Source of the DNA: JBBRCE01 sp038205115
Lineage (GTDB): Bacteria > Planctomycetota > Planctomycetia > Pirellulales > JBBRCE01
NCBI GenBank assembly: GCA_038205115.1
Contig: JBBRCE010000007.1
Location: 84,488 to 148,487 of the forward strand
Direction: 5' to 3'
DNA: 64,000 nucleotides
The notes under the pieces were generated by a model that was not told where the DNA came from, searched no databases, and worked only from the letters and a program-made list of their open reading frames with translations. The translations under genes were made by a program, and so were the position numbers. Shown here piece after piece: positions 37,509-45,613 of this stretch; position 1 is the first letter of the stretch, and the number at the start of each line of letters is the position of its first letter.

Positions 37509-37740
37509 GCCGAATCTACACTGGGGAGCGCCGTGGAATGTACCGCTCAGGAAAAACACCATGTTTTTCGAAGGCGGGCGGAAGTCTACTCGCCCGAGCC
37601 ATAAGCTCAAAGACCGATTCGGCGACGAAATTCGCTCACGCTCGTCACGAGATGGCCACTTCCCCCCAGCTTTACCAAACTGACATTCCACGCCACACTG
37701 CGGCCCGCCGGACGCGCAGCCGCGCATCAGTGGCCCAATG

Positions 37741-38685
37741 CTAGCCCGTGAGCCCGTTCATGATTTTGACCAGCTCTTTCACGGCCTCGACGCTCTTTCG
37801 GAAGTCAGCTTGCTCTTGCGGCAGCAATTCCATTTCCACCACGCGTTCGACGCCGCCGGCACCCAGAATGACCGGCACGCCCACGAAGTAACCGCCCACG
37901 CCGTATTCTTTGTCGCAATAGGCGGCGCAAGGGAACAGGCGTTTTTTATCGCGGACAATCGCTTCGACCATTTTGGCCGTCGCGGCCGCTGGTGCGTAAT
38001 ACGCGCTGCCGGTCTTGAGCAAACCAACAATCTCCGCGCCGCCGTTGCGGGCGCGGGTGACGATTTCATCCAGTCGCTTGGAATCGATGAGCCGCGTGAC
38101 CGGAATTCCGCCCACCGACGTGCAACTGGGCATCGGCACCATCGTATCGCCATGGCCGCCCATCAGCAGCGCGGTGACATCTTCGACGCTGACGCCCAAC
38201 TCGGTGGCCAAAAAGGTGCGGTAGCGTCCGGTGTCCAGCACACCCGCCTGCCCGATGACCCGATTTTTCGGAAAACCAGAAACCTGGTAAGCGCGTTGCA
38301 CCATGGCGTCCAACGGATTGCTGACGACGATGATGATTGCATTGGGGCTGCTGACTTTGATTTGTTCGGCCACCAGGCCCACGATCTTGGCGTTGGTGCT
38401 CAGCAGGTCGTCGCGGCTCATGCCGGGCTTGCGCGCGATGCCGGCGGTAACCACCACGACGTCGCTATTGGCGGTATCGGCATAGTCGGTGGTGCCGGTG
38501 ATTTGCGAATCGAATCCCATGATGGGCGACGATTGCATCAAGTCGAGCGCTTTGCCGGCTGGCATCTTTTCCATTTGCGGAATATCCAGCAAAACGATGT
38601 CGCCCAACTCGGCCGCCGCGCACCAGTGCGCGGTGGTGGCACCGACATTGCCGGCACCAACAATTGTGATTTTCGCTCGTCGCAT
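37741..38685 (-). CDS. mdh: malate dehydrogenase
   Basis: This 314-residue LDH-like malate dehydrogenase oxidises malate to oxaloacetate with NAD in the TCA cycle. The nucleotide motif ITIVGAGNVGATTA and the VSNPLD block are clear. The substrate loop GIARKPGMSRDDLL carries the Arg typical of malate rather than lactate enzymes. The catalytic His is in LMGGHGDTMVP. The start ATG at 38685 has AGGA eight bases upstream; earlier in-frame starts lack one. It is monocistronic on the minus strand. Confidence 0.96.
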   Translation of the reverse strand: MRRAKITIVGAGNVGATTAHWCAAAELGDIVLLDIPQMEKMPAGKALDLMQSSPIMGFDSQITGTTDYADTANSDVVVVTAGIARKPGMSRDDLLSTNAKIVGLVAEQIKVSSPNAIIIVVSNPLDAMVQRAYQVSGFPKNRVIGQAGVLDTGRYRTFLATELGVSVEDVTALLMGGHGDTMVPMPSCTSVGGIPVTRLIDSKRLDEIVTRARNGGAEIVGLLKTGSAYYAPAAATAKMVEAIVRDKKRLFPCAAYCDKEYGVGGYFVGVPVILGAGGVERVVEMELLPQEQADFRKSVEAVKELVKIMNGLTG

Positions 38686-39121
38686 CGCATGTTCCTCGTG
38701 TTGCATCAATCGATTAAATTCGCACGTTCAACGCCGGATTTTTTCGGCCAACGCTGGGCATTGAGCCAGTTTGCCAGATTATCGCTTTTTCAGGCCGCTT
38801 CGCAACCCACGCCGGGGACAAACGCGGCCGTTAGCGAGTGTCCAAAGTCAACCTTCCCGAGCCGATCGTTGTCGATGATCGAGCAACTTTGAATGATCAC
38901 AAATAAACCGCGGGCCGCAAAGCAGCAACTGCGATGACGAGAGGTGGAAGCAATACCGCGTTGTGACCCGCGGCCTGTCAAAGATGCATGGATCGAATCC
39001 TTGCCATTTTTAGGACATTCGCCGTCAATGACTTCACGGGCCTGAACGAGACGCGGACTCCCACAACGTCGATACCATTCCTGGTTTACAACCAAGTGTT
39101 CGAACGTGCGTGAATCGTCCG
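38686..39121. other. intergenic region, no convincing gene
   Basis: These 436 bases lie upstream of mdh and downstream of an ATPase gene. A 111-codon frame at 38790-39125 would start at TTG overlapping the ATPase stop, but it has poor composition and no similarity that I recognise. Nothing else stands out. Confidence 0.5.
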
Positions 39122-40591
39122 TCAACTGAGGCCCGACGTCAGGTCGTTCAAGTCCTGCGGAAGGAGATCGTGGCTTGTGAGGAAAGCACGCTGTTCCGTG
39201 TCGAGCAGAGTTGAGATGCCGACGAATTGCTTGTTCCAGCTATCGTACTTCGGCATTGCCTTGAGAAACCGCTCAACGTGCTGCTTGAAAATGTTCACAT
39301 CGGACATCAGCTTTTTGGGCGACCGCTTGCACGATCCGAAGCGAATGGATTTCGTCGTTTCGTTGAAGGCCACCAGGTCGATCTCGGTGTCGGCTTTGTC
39401 CCAGTATCCTTGCACTCGATGAGTGATCGGGAAATCGCTGATTCCCCTGCGACTTCGCTCCTCGTAAAGTTGGCCGGCCAGTTTCTCCAGGGAGCTGCCT
39501 TCGACGACTTCAAGTCGCTGATCGGCCTCTTCAATCAGTTCGTCGAGTGGTCGAAACGCGATTGCTGAAATGGGGTTGGCCAACGCCGCCAGCCACGAGC
39601 GGAGAAAATTGTCGGTGACGTAATAGCGGCTGCGTTTTGCCTCTGGCTTGGCGAACACCGGCAACTTGCGTTCGATCAAGCCGAACCGCTCGATGAGAAC
39701 CTTCAAGTAACCGCCAACTTGGGTATCCGCCGTGCCGCTTGCCTCACGAATTGCTTGCACCAGCTCCTTGTGCATTCGCCCTGGATTGCGGGCCACGAAC
39801 TTCAAGACAACATCGTACCGGCCATGCAGTTCACGCAGAAACCAATTCTCGGCTTCTGACCTGAGCGGCGACGAACTGTCGAAGAAGATGCGACGGAGCA
39901 GGGCCTTGCGTGTGGCGGCAAGCACGTCTTGTTCGTAGCAGTCGCGGTAAAACTTCGGAACTCCTTCGAAGAGGTTCCAAAGGAATAGCAGCCGCTCGGG
40001 ATTCGGCTCAGCATGCTCATGAAGAATCGACAGGATGGAGCCGATGTCGAAATGTGTGAGGTTGATGGTGTTGGTGACTCGGTTATAAAGCGGCGCCGTG
40101 CGATCTTCGAGTAAGGCCACCATCTCTGTGTGGATCGATCCCAGCACGATCAACCCGCCTCGAACCTGATCGGCCTTTGCTGCCAGGCGATCTACGCTGG
40201 CCTGCAAATACGAGCAAAACTCTTCGTAGCCTTTGCGATTGAAGTATTGGAACTCGTCAAGGATCAGGATGTACCCGCCCTCTGCCATCGCCTCCAGCAA
40301 TTTTGCAAGTTGCAGTAGGTCTTTAGGGCGAGGATGCCGGTCAGCAGGCACTTGGAAAGTCTCCAAGGCATCGTTCACGGCGGAAAGCACTCCGACTGGC
40401 TCCGAGTCGGGTATCTGCACATAAAACACGGGCTGTCCGCTGCCAATGTCTTTCATCGCCTGTTGAATGAGCGTTGTCCTGCCAATCCGCCGACGACCCG
40501 TAACTTTGGCAAAGAACCAACGTTTGCGGTCGAGCATGCGCTCCAAGTCGGCGAGTTGTTCGCTTCGCCCGTAGAATTTCCAGTCGGCCAT
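39122..40591 (-). CDS. archaeal-type ATPase with DUF234 domain
   Basis: This 489-residue P-loop ATPase of the ATPase_2/DUF234 type is common in archaea and sporadic in bacteria. The P-loop is TGRRRIGRTT at about residues 31-40, where Arg replaces the usual Lys of GKT. Walker B is YILILDEFQY with the catalytic Glu. The C-terminal DUF234 region (about 370-489), with DKADTEIDLVAFNE, resembles a nuclease-like fold (EID motif). Function unknown; a role in defence or a mobile element is possible. Composition and content differ from the housekeeping neighbours. Two 16-base repeats lie just upstream of the start. Confidence 0.82.
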   Translation of the reverse strand: MADWKFYGRSEQLADLERMLDRKRWFFAKVTGRRRIGRTTLIQQAMKDIGSGQPVFYVQIPDSEPVGVLSAVNDALETFQVPADRHPRPKDLLQLAKLLEAMAEGGYILILDEFQYFNRKGYEEFCSYLQASVDRLAAKADQVRGGLIVLGSIHTEMVALLEDRTAPLYNRVTNTINLTHFDIGSILSILHEHAEPNPERLLFLWNLFEGVPKFYRDCYEQDVLAATRKALLRRIFFDSSSPLRSEAENWFLRELHGRYDVVLKFVARNPGRMHKELVQAIREASGTADTQVGGYLKVLIERFGLIERKLPVFAKPEAKRSRYYVTDNFLRSWLAALANPISAIAFRPLDELIEEADQRLEVVEGSSLEKLAGQLYEERSRRGISDFPITHRVQGYWDKADTEIDLVAFNETTKSIRFGSCKRSPKKLMSDVNIFKQHVERFLKAMPKYDSWNKQFVGISTLLDTEQRAFLTSHDLLPQDLNDLTSGLS

Positions 40592-40605
40592 GTTATTTCA
40601 GATAA

Positions 40606-40646
40606 GATAAAGCCACTTTATCAAAATTAGATAAAGCCACTTTATG
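40606..40646. promoter_or_regulatory. paired 16-base repeats upstream of the DUF234 ATPase
   Basis: The sequence GATAAAGCCACTTTAT occurs at 40606-40621 and again at 40630-40645, a 24-base spacing. Each copy is itself an inverted repeat of two half-sites (GATAAAG/CTTTATC in the first copy) with a 3-base centre. They sit 15-55 bases before the ATPase start and are probably binding sites of a regulator, possibly of the ATPase itself. Confidence 0.55.
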
Positions 40647-40779
40647 TCGGCAAATCACGCCATGCAAGTAGCTACAGTCAAATGGTTTGGGCGATAAATC
40701 CGCAAGCACGCGGTTGCCCGTTTTCCGTGATTGTTGCGTGACCTCTTCAGAATTTTAATGGCCACGCGGTTGCGGGCTT

Positions 40780-41508
40780 TCACGCATTCAGCCCGCCAAA
40801 ACGCCGGTCGCGGGCGGCGTAGGCCGCCAGCGCTTCGTGCAGCGTGGCTTCGTCGAATTCCGGCCAGCAGTGGTTGGTGACCCAAATTTCCGCGTAACTG
40901 ATTTGCCACAACAGAAAATTGCTGATCCGCTTTTCGCCAGCCGTGCGAATCAACAGATCCGGGTCCGGCATGCCGGCCGTGTAAAGATGATCGGCAATTG
41001 TTTGCTCGCTGAGCGATGCGGGATCGATGACGCCGGCACGCAATTTCTCGGCGATGGCGCGGAACGAATCGAGAATTTCCGCCCGCCCGCCGTAGTTGAT
41101 GGCCAGGCATAATCGCAAGCCACGATTTTCCGCGCTAAGCTGAACGGTTTGGTCCATTTGGCCCAGCGTCTCGGACGGAATGCCTTCGCGGCGGCCGATG
41201 ATTTTGACCTGGATGTTCTGCGCTATGATCGTCGAACGTTCTTCGATCATGTACTGCTCGAGCAGATGCATCAAAAAGTCGAGCTCGCCTTGCGGACGCT
41301 TCCAGTTTTCGCTCGATAGGCAATAGAGCGTCAGTTGCTCGATGCCCAGACGGGTGCATTCTTCGGTGGTGCGGCGGACGCTGGCCACGCCCCGGCGATG
41401 GCCTTCACTTCGCGGCAGTCCTTGGCGCTGCGCCCAGCGTCCGTTGCCGTCCATGATGACGGCCACGTGCCGTGGCAGCTTGTCGGAAGTGAGAGAATCG
41501 CTGGACAT
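40780..41508 (-). CDS. uppS: undecaprenyl diphosphate synthase
   Basis: This 242-residue cis-prenyltransferase makes the C55 lipid carrier for peptidoglycan and polysaccharides. The signature HVAVIMDGNGRWAQRQ contains the catalytic Asp. Other hallmarks are LYCLSSENW, RRPQ-type basic residues and the C-terminal DLLIRTAGEKRISNFLLWQ block with a late W and E. The ATG at 41508 gives the normal length; the longer frame overlaps purA and was rejected. It lies 19 bases downstream of purA on the same strand. Confidence 0.96.
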   Translation of the reverse strand: MSSDSLTSDKLPRHVAVIMDGNGRWAQRQGLPRSEGHRRGVASVRRTTEECTRLGIEQLTLYCLSSENWKRPQGELDFLMHLLEQYMIEERSTIIAQNIQVKIIGRREGIPSETLGQMDQTVQLSAENRGLRLCLAINYGGRAEILDSFRAIAEKLRAGVIDPASLSEQTIADHLYTAGMPDPDLLIRTAGEKRISNFLLWQISYAEIWVTNHCWPEFDEATLHEALAAYAARDRRFGGLNA

Positions 41509-41527
41509 GCAAGGGGCGATTCCGCGC

Positions 41528-42817
41528 TTACTTCTTGAAGATCGTTTGTTCGCGATCCGGTCCCACCGAAACGACTTCCACTGGGCGCTGGATGATGGCC
41601 GAGATGCGGTCAAGATATTTCTTGGCGTTGGTCGGCAGATCGTCGTAGTTGCGAATGTGCGTGATCTCTTGCTTCCAGCCGGGCAGCGTTTCATAAACCG
41701 GCACCGCGCGGCGCACATCGTCCACATGGCTGGGGAACTGAATTGTCCGTTTTCCGTCGATTTCGTAAGCGGTGCAGATTTTGATTTCGTCCAACTCGCT
41801 GAGCACATCCAGCAGCATTACGGCCAGTACCGTAGCACCGCTCAAACGCGAGGTATAGCGCACGGCAACCGCGTCGAACCAACCGCAACGCCGTGGGCGG
41901 CGCGTGACCGTGCCGTATTCGTTGCCGCGGTCGCGAATATGCTGCCCCGTGGCGTTGTCTTGCTCGGTGGGCATCGGACCGCCGCCGACGCGCGTCGAAT
42001 AGGCTTTGATCACGCCAATCACTTTATCCACCCAGCAGCCCGGCACGCCCGATCCGCTGGCCACGCCCACGCCGGAACTGTTGCTGCTGGTCACAAACGG
42101 AAAAGTGCCGTGATCCACGTCCAGCAATGCGCCTTGGGCACCTTCGTACAGCAGGCGCTTGTTGGCTTCCACGGCATCGAGCAAATAGGCGGTGGTGTCG
42201 GCCACGTAGGGTTTGAGTCGCGCCGCGTAGCCGGAATACTCGGCAAAGATTTGCGCGGCATCCAGCGGTTGCTCGCAGGCTTTTCCGCCTAGTGCGCCGA
42301 GCGCTTGATTCTTGGCGACGACAATATGTTCCACCTGTTTGCGAAACTCCGGGCGGTACATATCGCCGAGGCGAATGGCAAACGCCCGCCCGACTTTATC
42401 GCGGTAGCAAGGGCCGATGCCGCGCCCGGTAGTGCCGATGGCTTCGCCGCCGGCCACGCTGCCGTCGAGCGCGCGATCTTCCAGCATGTGCCAAGGAAAG
42501 ATCACGTGCGCGCGGTCGCTGATCATCAAGTTTTTGCCAACTTCGACATTGCGCGAGGCCAGGCCGTCGATTTCCGCCAGAATGCTGGGCGGATTCAGCA
42601 CCACGCCACCGGTGATCACGCACTGCACGTGCGTGAAGAAGATGCCGCTGGGAATCAGCGAAAGTTTATACGTCTGGCCACCGGCCACCACGGTGTGCCC
42701 GGCGTTCGCCCCGCCTTGGTAGCGGACCACCACGTCGTGCTGCTGGGTCAGCAAGTTGACCAACTTCCCCTTGGCTTCGTCACCCCACTGCAAACCGATA
42801 ACGCATGTACCCGGCAC
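41528..42817 (-). CDS. purA: adenylosuccinate synthetase
   Basis: This 429-residue purine enzyme makes adenylosuccinate from IMP, Asp and GTP. The hallmark QWGDEAKGKLV is at about residues 9-19, and YQGGANAGHTVV and the GRGIGPCYRDK block follow. The C-terminal SVGPDREQTI is the expected end. The start is GTG at 42817, with GAGGGTGG just upstream, giving the usual PGTCVIGLQ N-terminus. The much longer frame upstream was rejected. The gene precedes uppS with a 19-base gap. Confidence 0.96.
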   Translation of the reverse strand: MPGTCVIGLQWGDEAKGKLVNLLTQQHDVVVRYQGGANAGHTVVAGGQTYKLSLIPSGIFFTHVQCVITGGVVLNPPSILAEIDGLASRNVEVGKNLMISDRAHVIFPWHMLEDRALDGSVAGGEAIGTTGRGIGPCYRDKVGRAFAIRLGDMYRPEFRKQVEHIVVAKNQALGALGGKACEQPLDAAQIFAEYSGYAARLKPYVADTTAYLLDAVEANKRLLYEGAQGALLDVDHGTFPFVTSSNSSGVGVASGSGVPGCWVDKVIGVIKAYSTRVGGGPMPTEQDNATGQHIRDRGNEYGTVTRRPRRCGWFDAVAVRYTSRLSGATVLAVMLLDVLSELDEIKICTAYEIDGKRTIQFPSHVDDVRRAVPVYETLPGWKQEITHIRNYDDLPTNAKKYLDRISAIIQRPVEVVSVGPDREQTIFKK

Positions 42818-43057
42818 GTACCACCCTCGCAAAAAACGGAAATCTCGCAAACGCCAACGCGGAAGCCCTGCGTCGCCGGCCGTTTCGATCAGCACAGCCG
42901 GCATAGGCGTCCGTGGGCAAACCCTACAGTTTACGGCAGCGGCAAGGTCGTGGCAAGTTGACTCGCGGCGAGTTGAATCCGTTCGCAAATGCGGTCGATA
43001 GAAGTAGGTGGAATCGCAATTTATCGAGCAGGCTGCCTCTTTTACGAGCCGTAAGTT

Positions 43058-43612
43058 ATGAAGCGGAAAATGCTGTTTTCGTTGGCGCTGGCCGTATCGC
43101 TGGCGGGCCAGGCCCAGGCGGCCAATTGGTTCAGTGATTTTTTCTCCGATTGCAAACGCACCACGGACCGCAATCGCGCTTGGCCGGAGCCGTTTCAGTC
43201 GGTCGACCGTGCCTCGGCGACGGTGCCGTTCAATCAAATGGTGGCCAACGGCTGGCAGCGCAACAACCTGCTGGGCGACCCGCATTTCGAAGACGACGGC
43301 TTCACGCTCAATCAAGCCGGCAATCTGCTGATCCAGCGAATTTGCAACGAGCCTGTGCCAGAACATCGCGCGCTGTTCGTGGCCAAGGCGCAAACCGCTG
43401 CCATCAATGCCAACCGCATGGCCTCGGTGCAGCGCCAAGCCACGGTTTATCTAGAAGGCGAAACGCCGGTCGTCGTCGCCTCGCGGATGCAAGTCGAAGG
43501 CATGTCCGCCGATAACGCCGTGCGAATCAACGCCAGCTCGATCAAGAACCAACCGGAAGTCAAACTGCCTGCCGCCTCGGCCGGCGGCGGCGACGCCTCC
43601 GCAGCCAAATAA
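43058..43612 (+). CDS. secreted protein of unknown function
   Basis: This 184-residue protein has a signal peptide (MKRKMLFSLALAVSLAGQAQA, cleaved about residue 21). The mature part has blocks such as ANWFSDFF, QMVANGWQRNNLLGDPHFEDDG and TLNQAGNLLIQ, but no family is recognised. The C-terminal third is rich in Ala and Gly. A conserved planctomycete envelope protein is possible. It stands alone on the plus strand. Confidence 0.7.
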   Translation: MKRKMLFSLALAVSLAGQAQAANWFSDFFSDCKRTTDRNRAWPEPFQSVDRASATVPFNQMVANGWQRNNLLGDPHFEDDGFTLNQAGNLLIQRICNEPVPEHRALFVAKAQTAAINANRMASVQRQATVYLEGETPVVVASRMQVEGMSADNAVRINASSIKNQPEVKLPAASAGGGDASAAK

Positions 43613-43880
43613 CGGCCCGCGCGACAATTGCAAATTCGCCGGCGCGCCCCGCGCCCATCGCATACGCCCTCTCGATCGGCAAACTCTGCTTGCCAACTGC
43701 CGATCGGGAGGGTTTCGGATTTTTGCGGCTGGTGCACCGCACGCGGCGCGCTCAATGCCACAAGCCTGGCACTCGCGGACGCGAGATTGGGGTCTGTGCT
43801 CAAACGCACTTCACGCTAGGATTGTCGATAGCGCAACGGCTTGGCCGACCGCGCACCGAGACTTCGACCTGGAGACCAAC

Positions 43881-44438
43881 GTGAGCATCTCGACCATTTC
43901 TCCCGCCGAACTTGCCGAACGCTGCGCAGGCGGAGCAATCGAACTGATCGATGTGCGCACGCCGGTCGAATTTCGCAGCGTACATCTGTCGGCGGCCCGC
44001 AACCTGCCACTGGGCGAACTCGATCCTGCGGCGTTGCTACGGGCGCGCGAGGGCGCGGCGGACCAACCGCTATACGTCATTTGCCAGTCCGGCGGTCGCA
44101 GCCGGCAAGCATGCGAACGCTTCGCTCAGGCCGGCTTCACGCAGGTGATCAACGTCGAGGGCGGCACCGCAGCTTGTCTGGCCGCCGGCCTGCCCGTGGT
44201 GCGTGGTCAGCAAGCGATTTCGTTAGAGCGGCAAGTCCGCATCGCCGCCGGCTCGCTCGTTGTGCTGGGCGCACTGCTGGGCTGGCTGGTGCACCCCGCC
44301 TTTGTTGGCCTATCGGCCTTTGTGGGCGCCGGCCTGGTGTTCGCTGGCATCACCGACACTTGCGGCATGGGCCTGCTGCTGGCCCGCATGCCCTGGAATC
44401 AAGCTGCTGATAACAGTCGCTCGTGCCGCGCCGGCTAA
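43881..44438 (+). CDS. rhodanese domain fused to a DUF2892 membrane region
   Basis: This 185-residue membrane protein is like E. coli YgaP. Residues 1-105 form a rhodanese domain with the active cysteine in VICQSGGRSRQA. Residues 115-170 carry two membrane segments of the DUF2892 type, with DTCGMGLLLARMPWN as the conserved end. It may transfer sulphur or handle sulphane groups near the membrane. The start is GTG at 43881, with GGAG six bases upstream; the longer frame was rejected. Confidence 0.92.
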   Translation: MSISTISPAELAERCAGGAIELIDVRTPVEFRSVHLSAARNLPLGELDPAALLRAREGAADQPLYVICQSGGRSRQACERFAQAGFTQVINVEGGTAACLAAGLPVVRGQQAISLERQVRIAAGSLVVLGALLGWLVHPAFVGLSAFVGAGLVFAGITDTCGMGLLLARMPWNQAADNSRSCRAG

Positions 44439-44575
44439 ATCGGCCGGCGCGCCGTAAACTCGAAGTTGCCGCGCGGCCGCGGCCGCGGCCGATTTGACTA
44501 GCCCGGTTGCTGCACGCGATAATGCCCGACTGGCACGGACTGCGTTTTCCGAACCCTGTTTGCCGTGGGTGTATT

Positions 44576-45595
44576 ATGACCAACAAAACGTTACCGATCG
44601 TGGCGCTGTCGGAACTGGTCAACGGCCAAGAGGCCGATTTCTTTGCGCTGCTCGCTCACAAAGAAGAGTCAACCACCCGCGACGGCAAGCCGTACTTCAA
44701 GATCACGTTTCGCGATTTTGCCCGCGAAGTGAGTTTTCCGATCTGGCAAGATTCCGCCTGGGGCGCCGAATGCCGCACCGATTGGAAACCCGGCGTGTTT
44801 TACAAATTGCGGGCAACCTACAAAGATTCCAGCTTCGGACCGCAGTTGGAAATCCGCAAAATTCGCGAGGTGATCGAAGCCGACGCGGTCGATGGCTTCG
44901 ACCCGATGATGTGCTTGCAGCAGACGCGTTTCGATCCGCACGCCATGCTGGAAGAACTGCTGACGATTGCCAACCATCGGATCGAAAATTTCACGCTCCG
45001 TTCGCTGGTGGTCGATCTGCTGCAAAGTCACCGCGACGATCTTTTGCGGTTGCCGGCCGCCACGCGTAATCATCATGCGTTTGTCGGCGGTTATCTGGAA
45101 CATGTGCTGAGTGTTACGCGAACCACTGTGATGTTGATGGACAAGTACGACGACTACTATCCCGACATGCAGCCGCGGCTGAACAAAGACGTGGCCGTGG
45201 CCGGCGCCATTTTGCACGACATCGGCAAGCTGCAAGAAATCGAGCAAGGCACGCAGGGCGCGGCGTACACGGCGGCCGGCACTTTGATTGGTCACATTCT
45301 GCAAGGACGCGATATCGTCCGCGAAGCGGCCGCCGGCCGCGATCTCGACTCCGAAACGCTACTGCGATTGGAGCACGTGATCGTCTCGCACCAGCGACTA
45401 CCGGAATGGGGTTCGCCCAAGCCGCCGATGACGCCCGAGGCGCTGATCGTGCATTACGCCGACGATCTGGATGCCAAGTTTCACATGATGTACGTCGCCC
45501 TGCGCGACGCGCCGGCCGTCAGCGGTCCGATGACGTCCAAGAAAAATCAGCTCTATCAACAGGTCTTTCGCGGCAACTCCGGCGGCGTGAAATGA
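44576..45595 (+). CDS. YhaM-like 3'-5' exoribonuclease (OB + HD domains)
   Basis: This 339-residue nuclease of the YhaM family trims RNA or DNA from the 3' end. An OB-fold at residues 1-95 binds nucleic acid. The HD domain at about 150-310 holds the metal ligands: HHAFVGGYLEHVLSVTR, then VAGAILHDIGK (HD pair), then LEHVIVSHQRLPEWGSP. The C-terminal ALIVHYADDLDAKF is the last conserved block. Length is normal. It converges on ligA, 18 bases away. Confidence 0.9.
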   Translation: MTNKTLPIVALSELVNGQEADFFALLAHKEESTTRDGKPYFKITFRDFAREVSFPIWQDSAWGAECRTDWKPGVFYKLRATYKDSSFGPQLEIRKIREVIEADAVDGFDPMMCLQQTRFDPHAMLEELLTIANHRIENFTLRSLVVDLLQSHRDDLLRLPAATRNHHAFVGGYLEHVLSVTRTTVMLMDKYDDYYPDMQPRLNKDVAVAGAILHDIGKLQEIEQGTQGAAYTAAGTLIGHILQGRDIVREAAAGRDLDSETLLRLEHVIVSHQRLPEWGSPKPPMTPEALIVHYADDLDAKFHMMYVALRDAPAVSGPMTSKKNQLYQQVFRGNSGGVK

Positions 45596-45613
45596 GCTGA
45601 CGCCACGGCAATT

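Noticed and set aside
38790..39125. 111-codon minus-strand frame between mdh and the ATPase
   Set aside because: It starts at TTG inside the stop region of the ATPase gene, has no ribosome site, and the peptide looks random.
41509..41808. Upstream extension of uppS
   Set aside because: It overlaps the 3' end of purA in another phase and adds 100 residues not found in the family.
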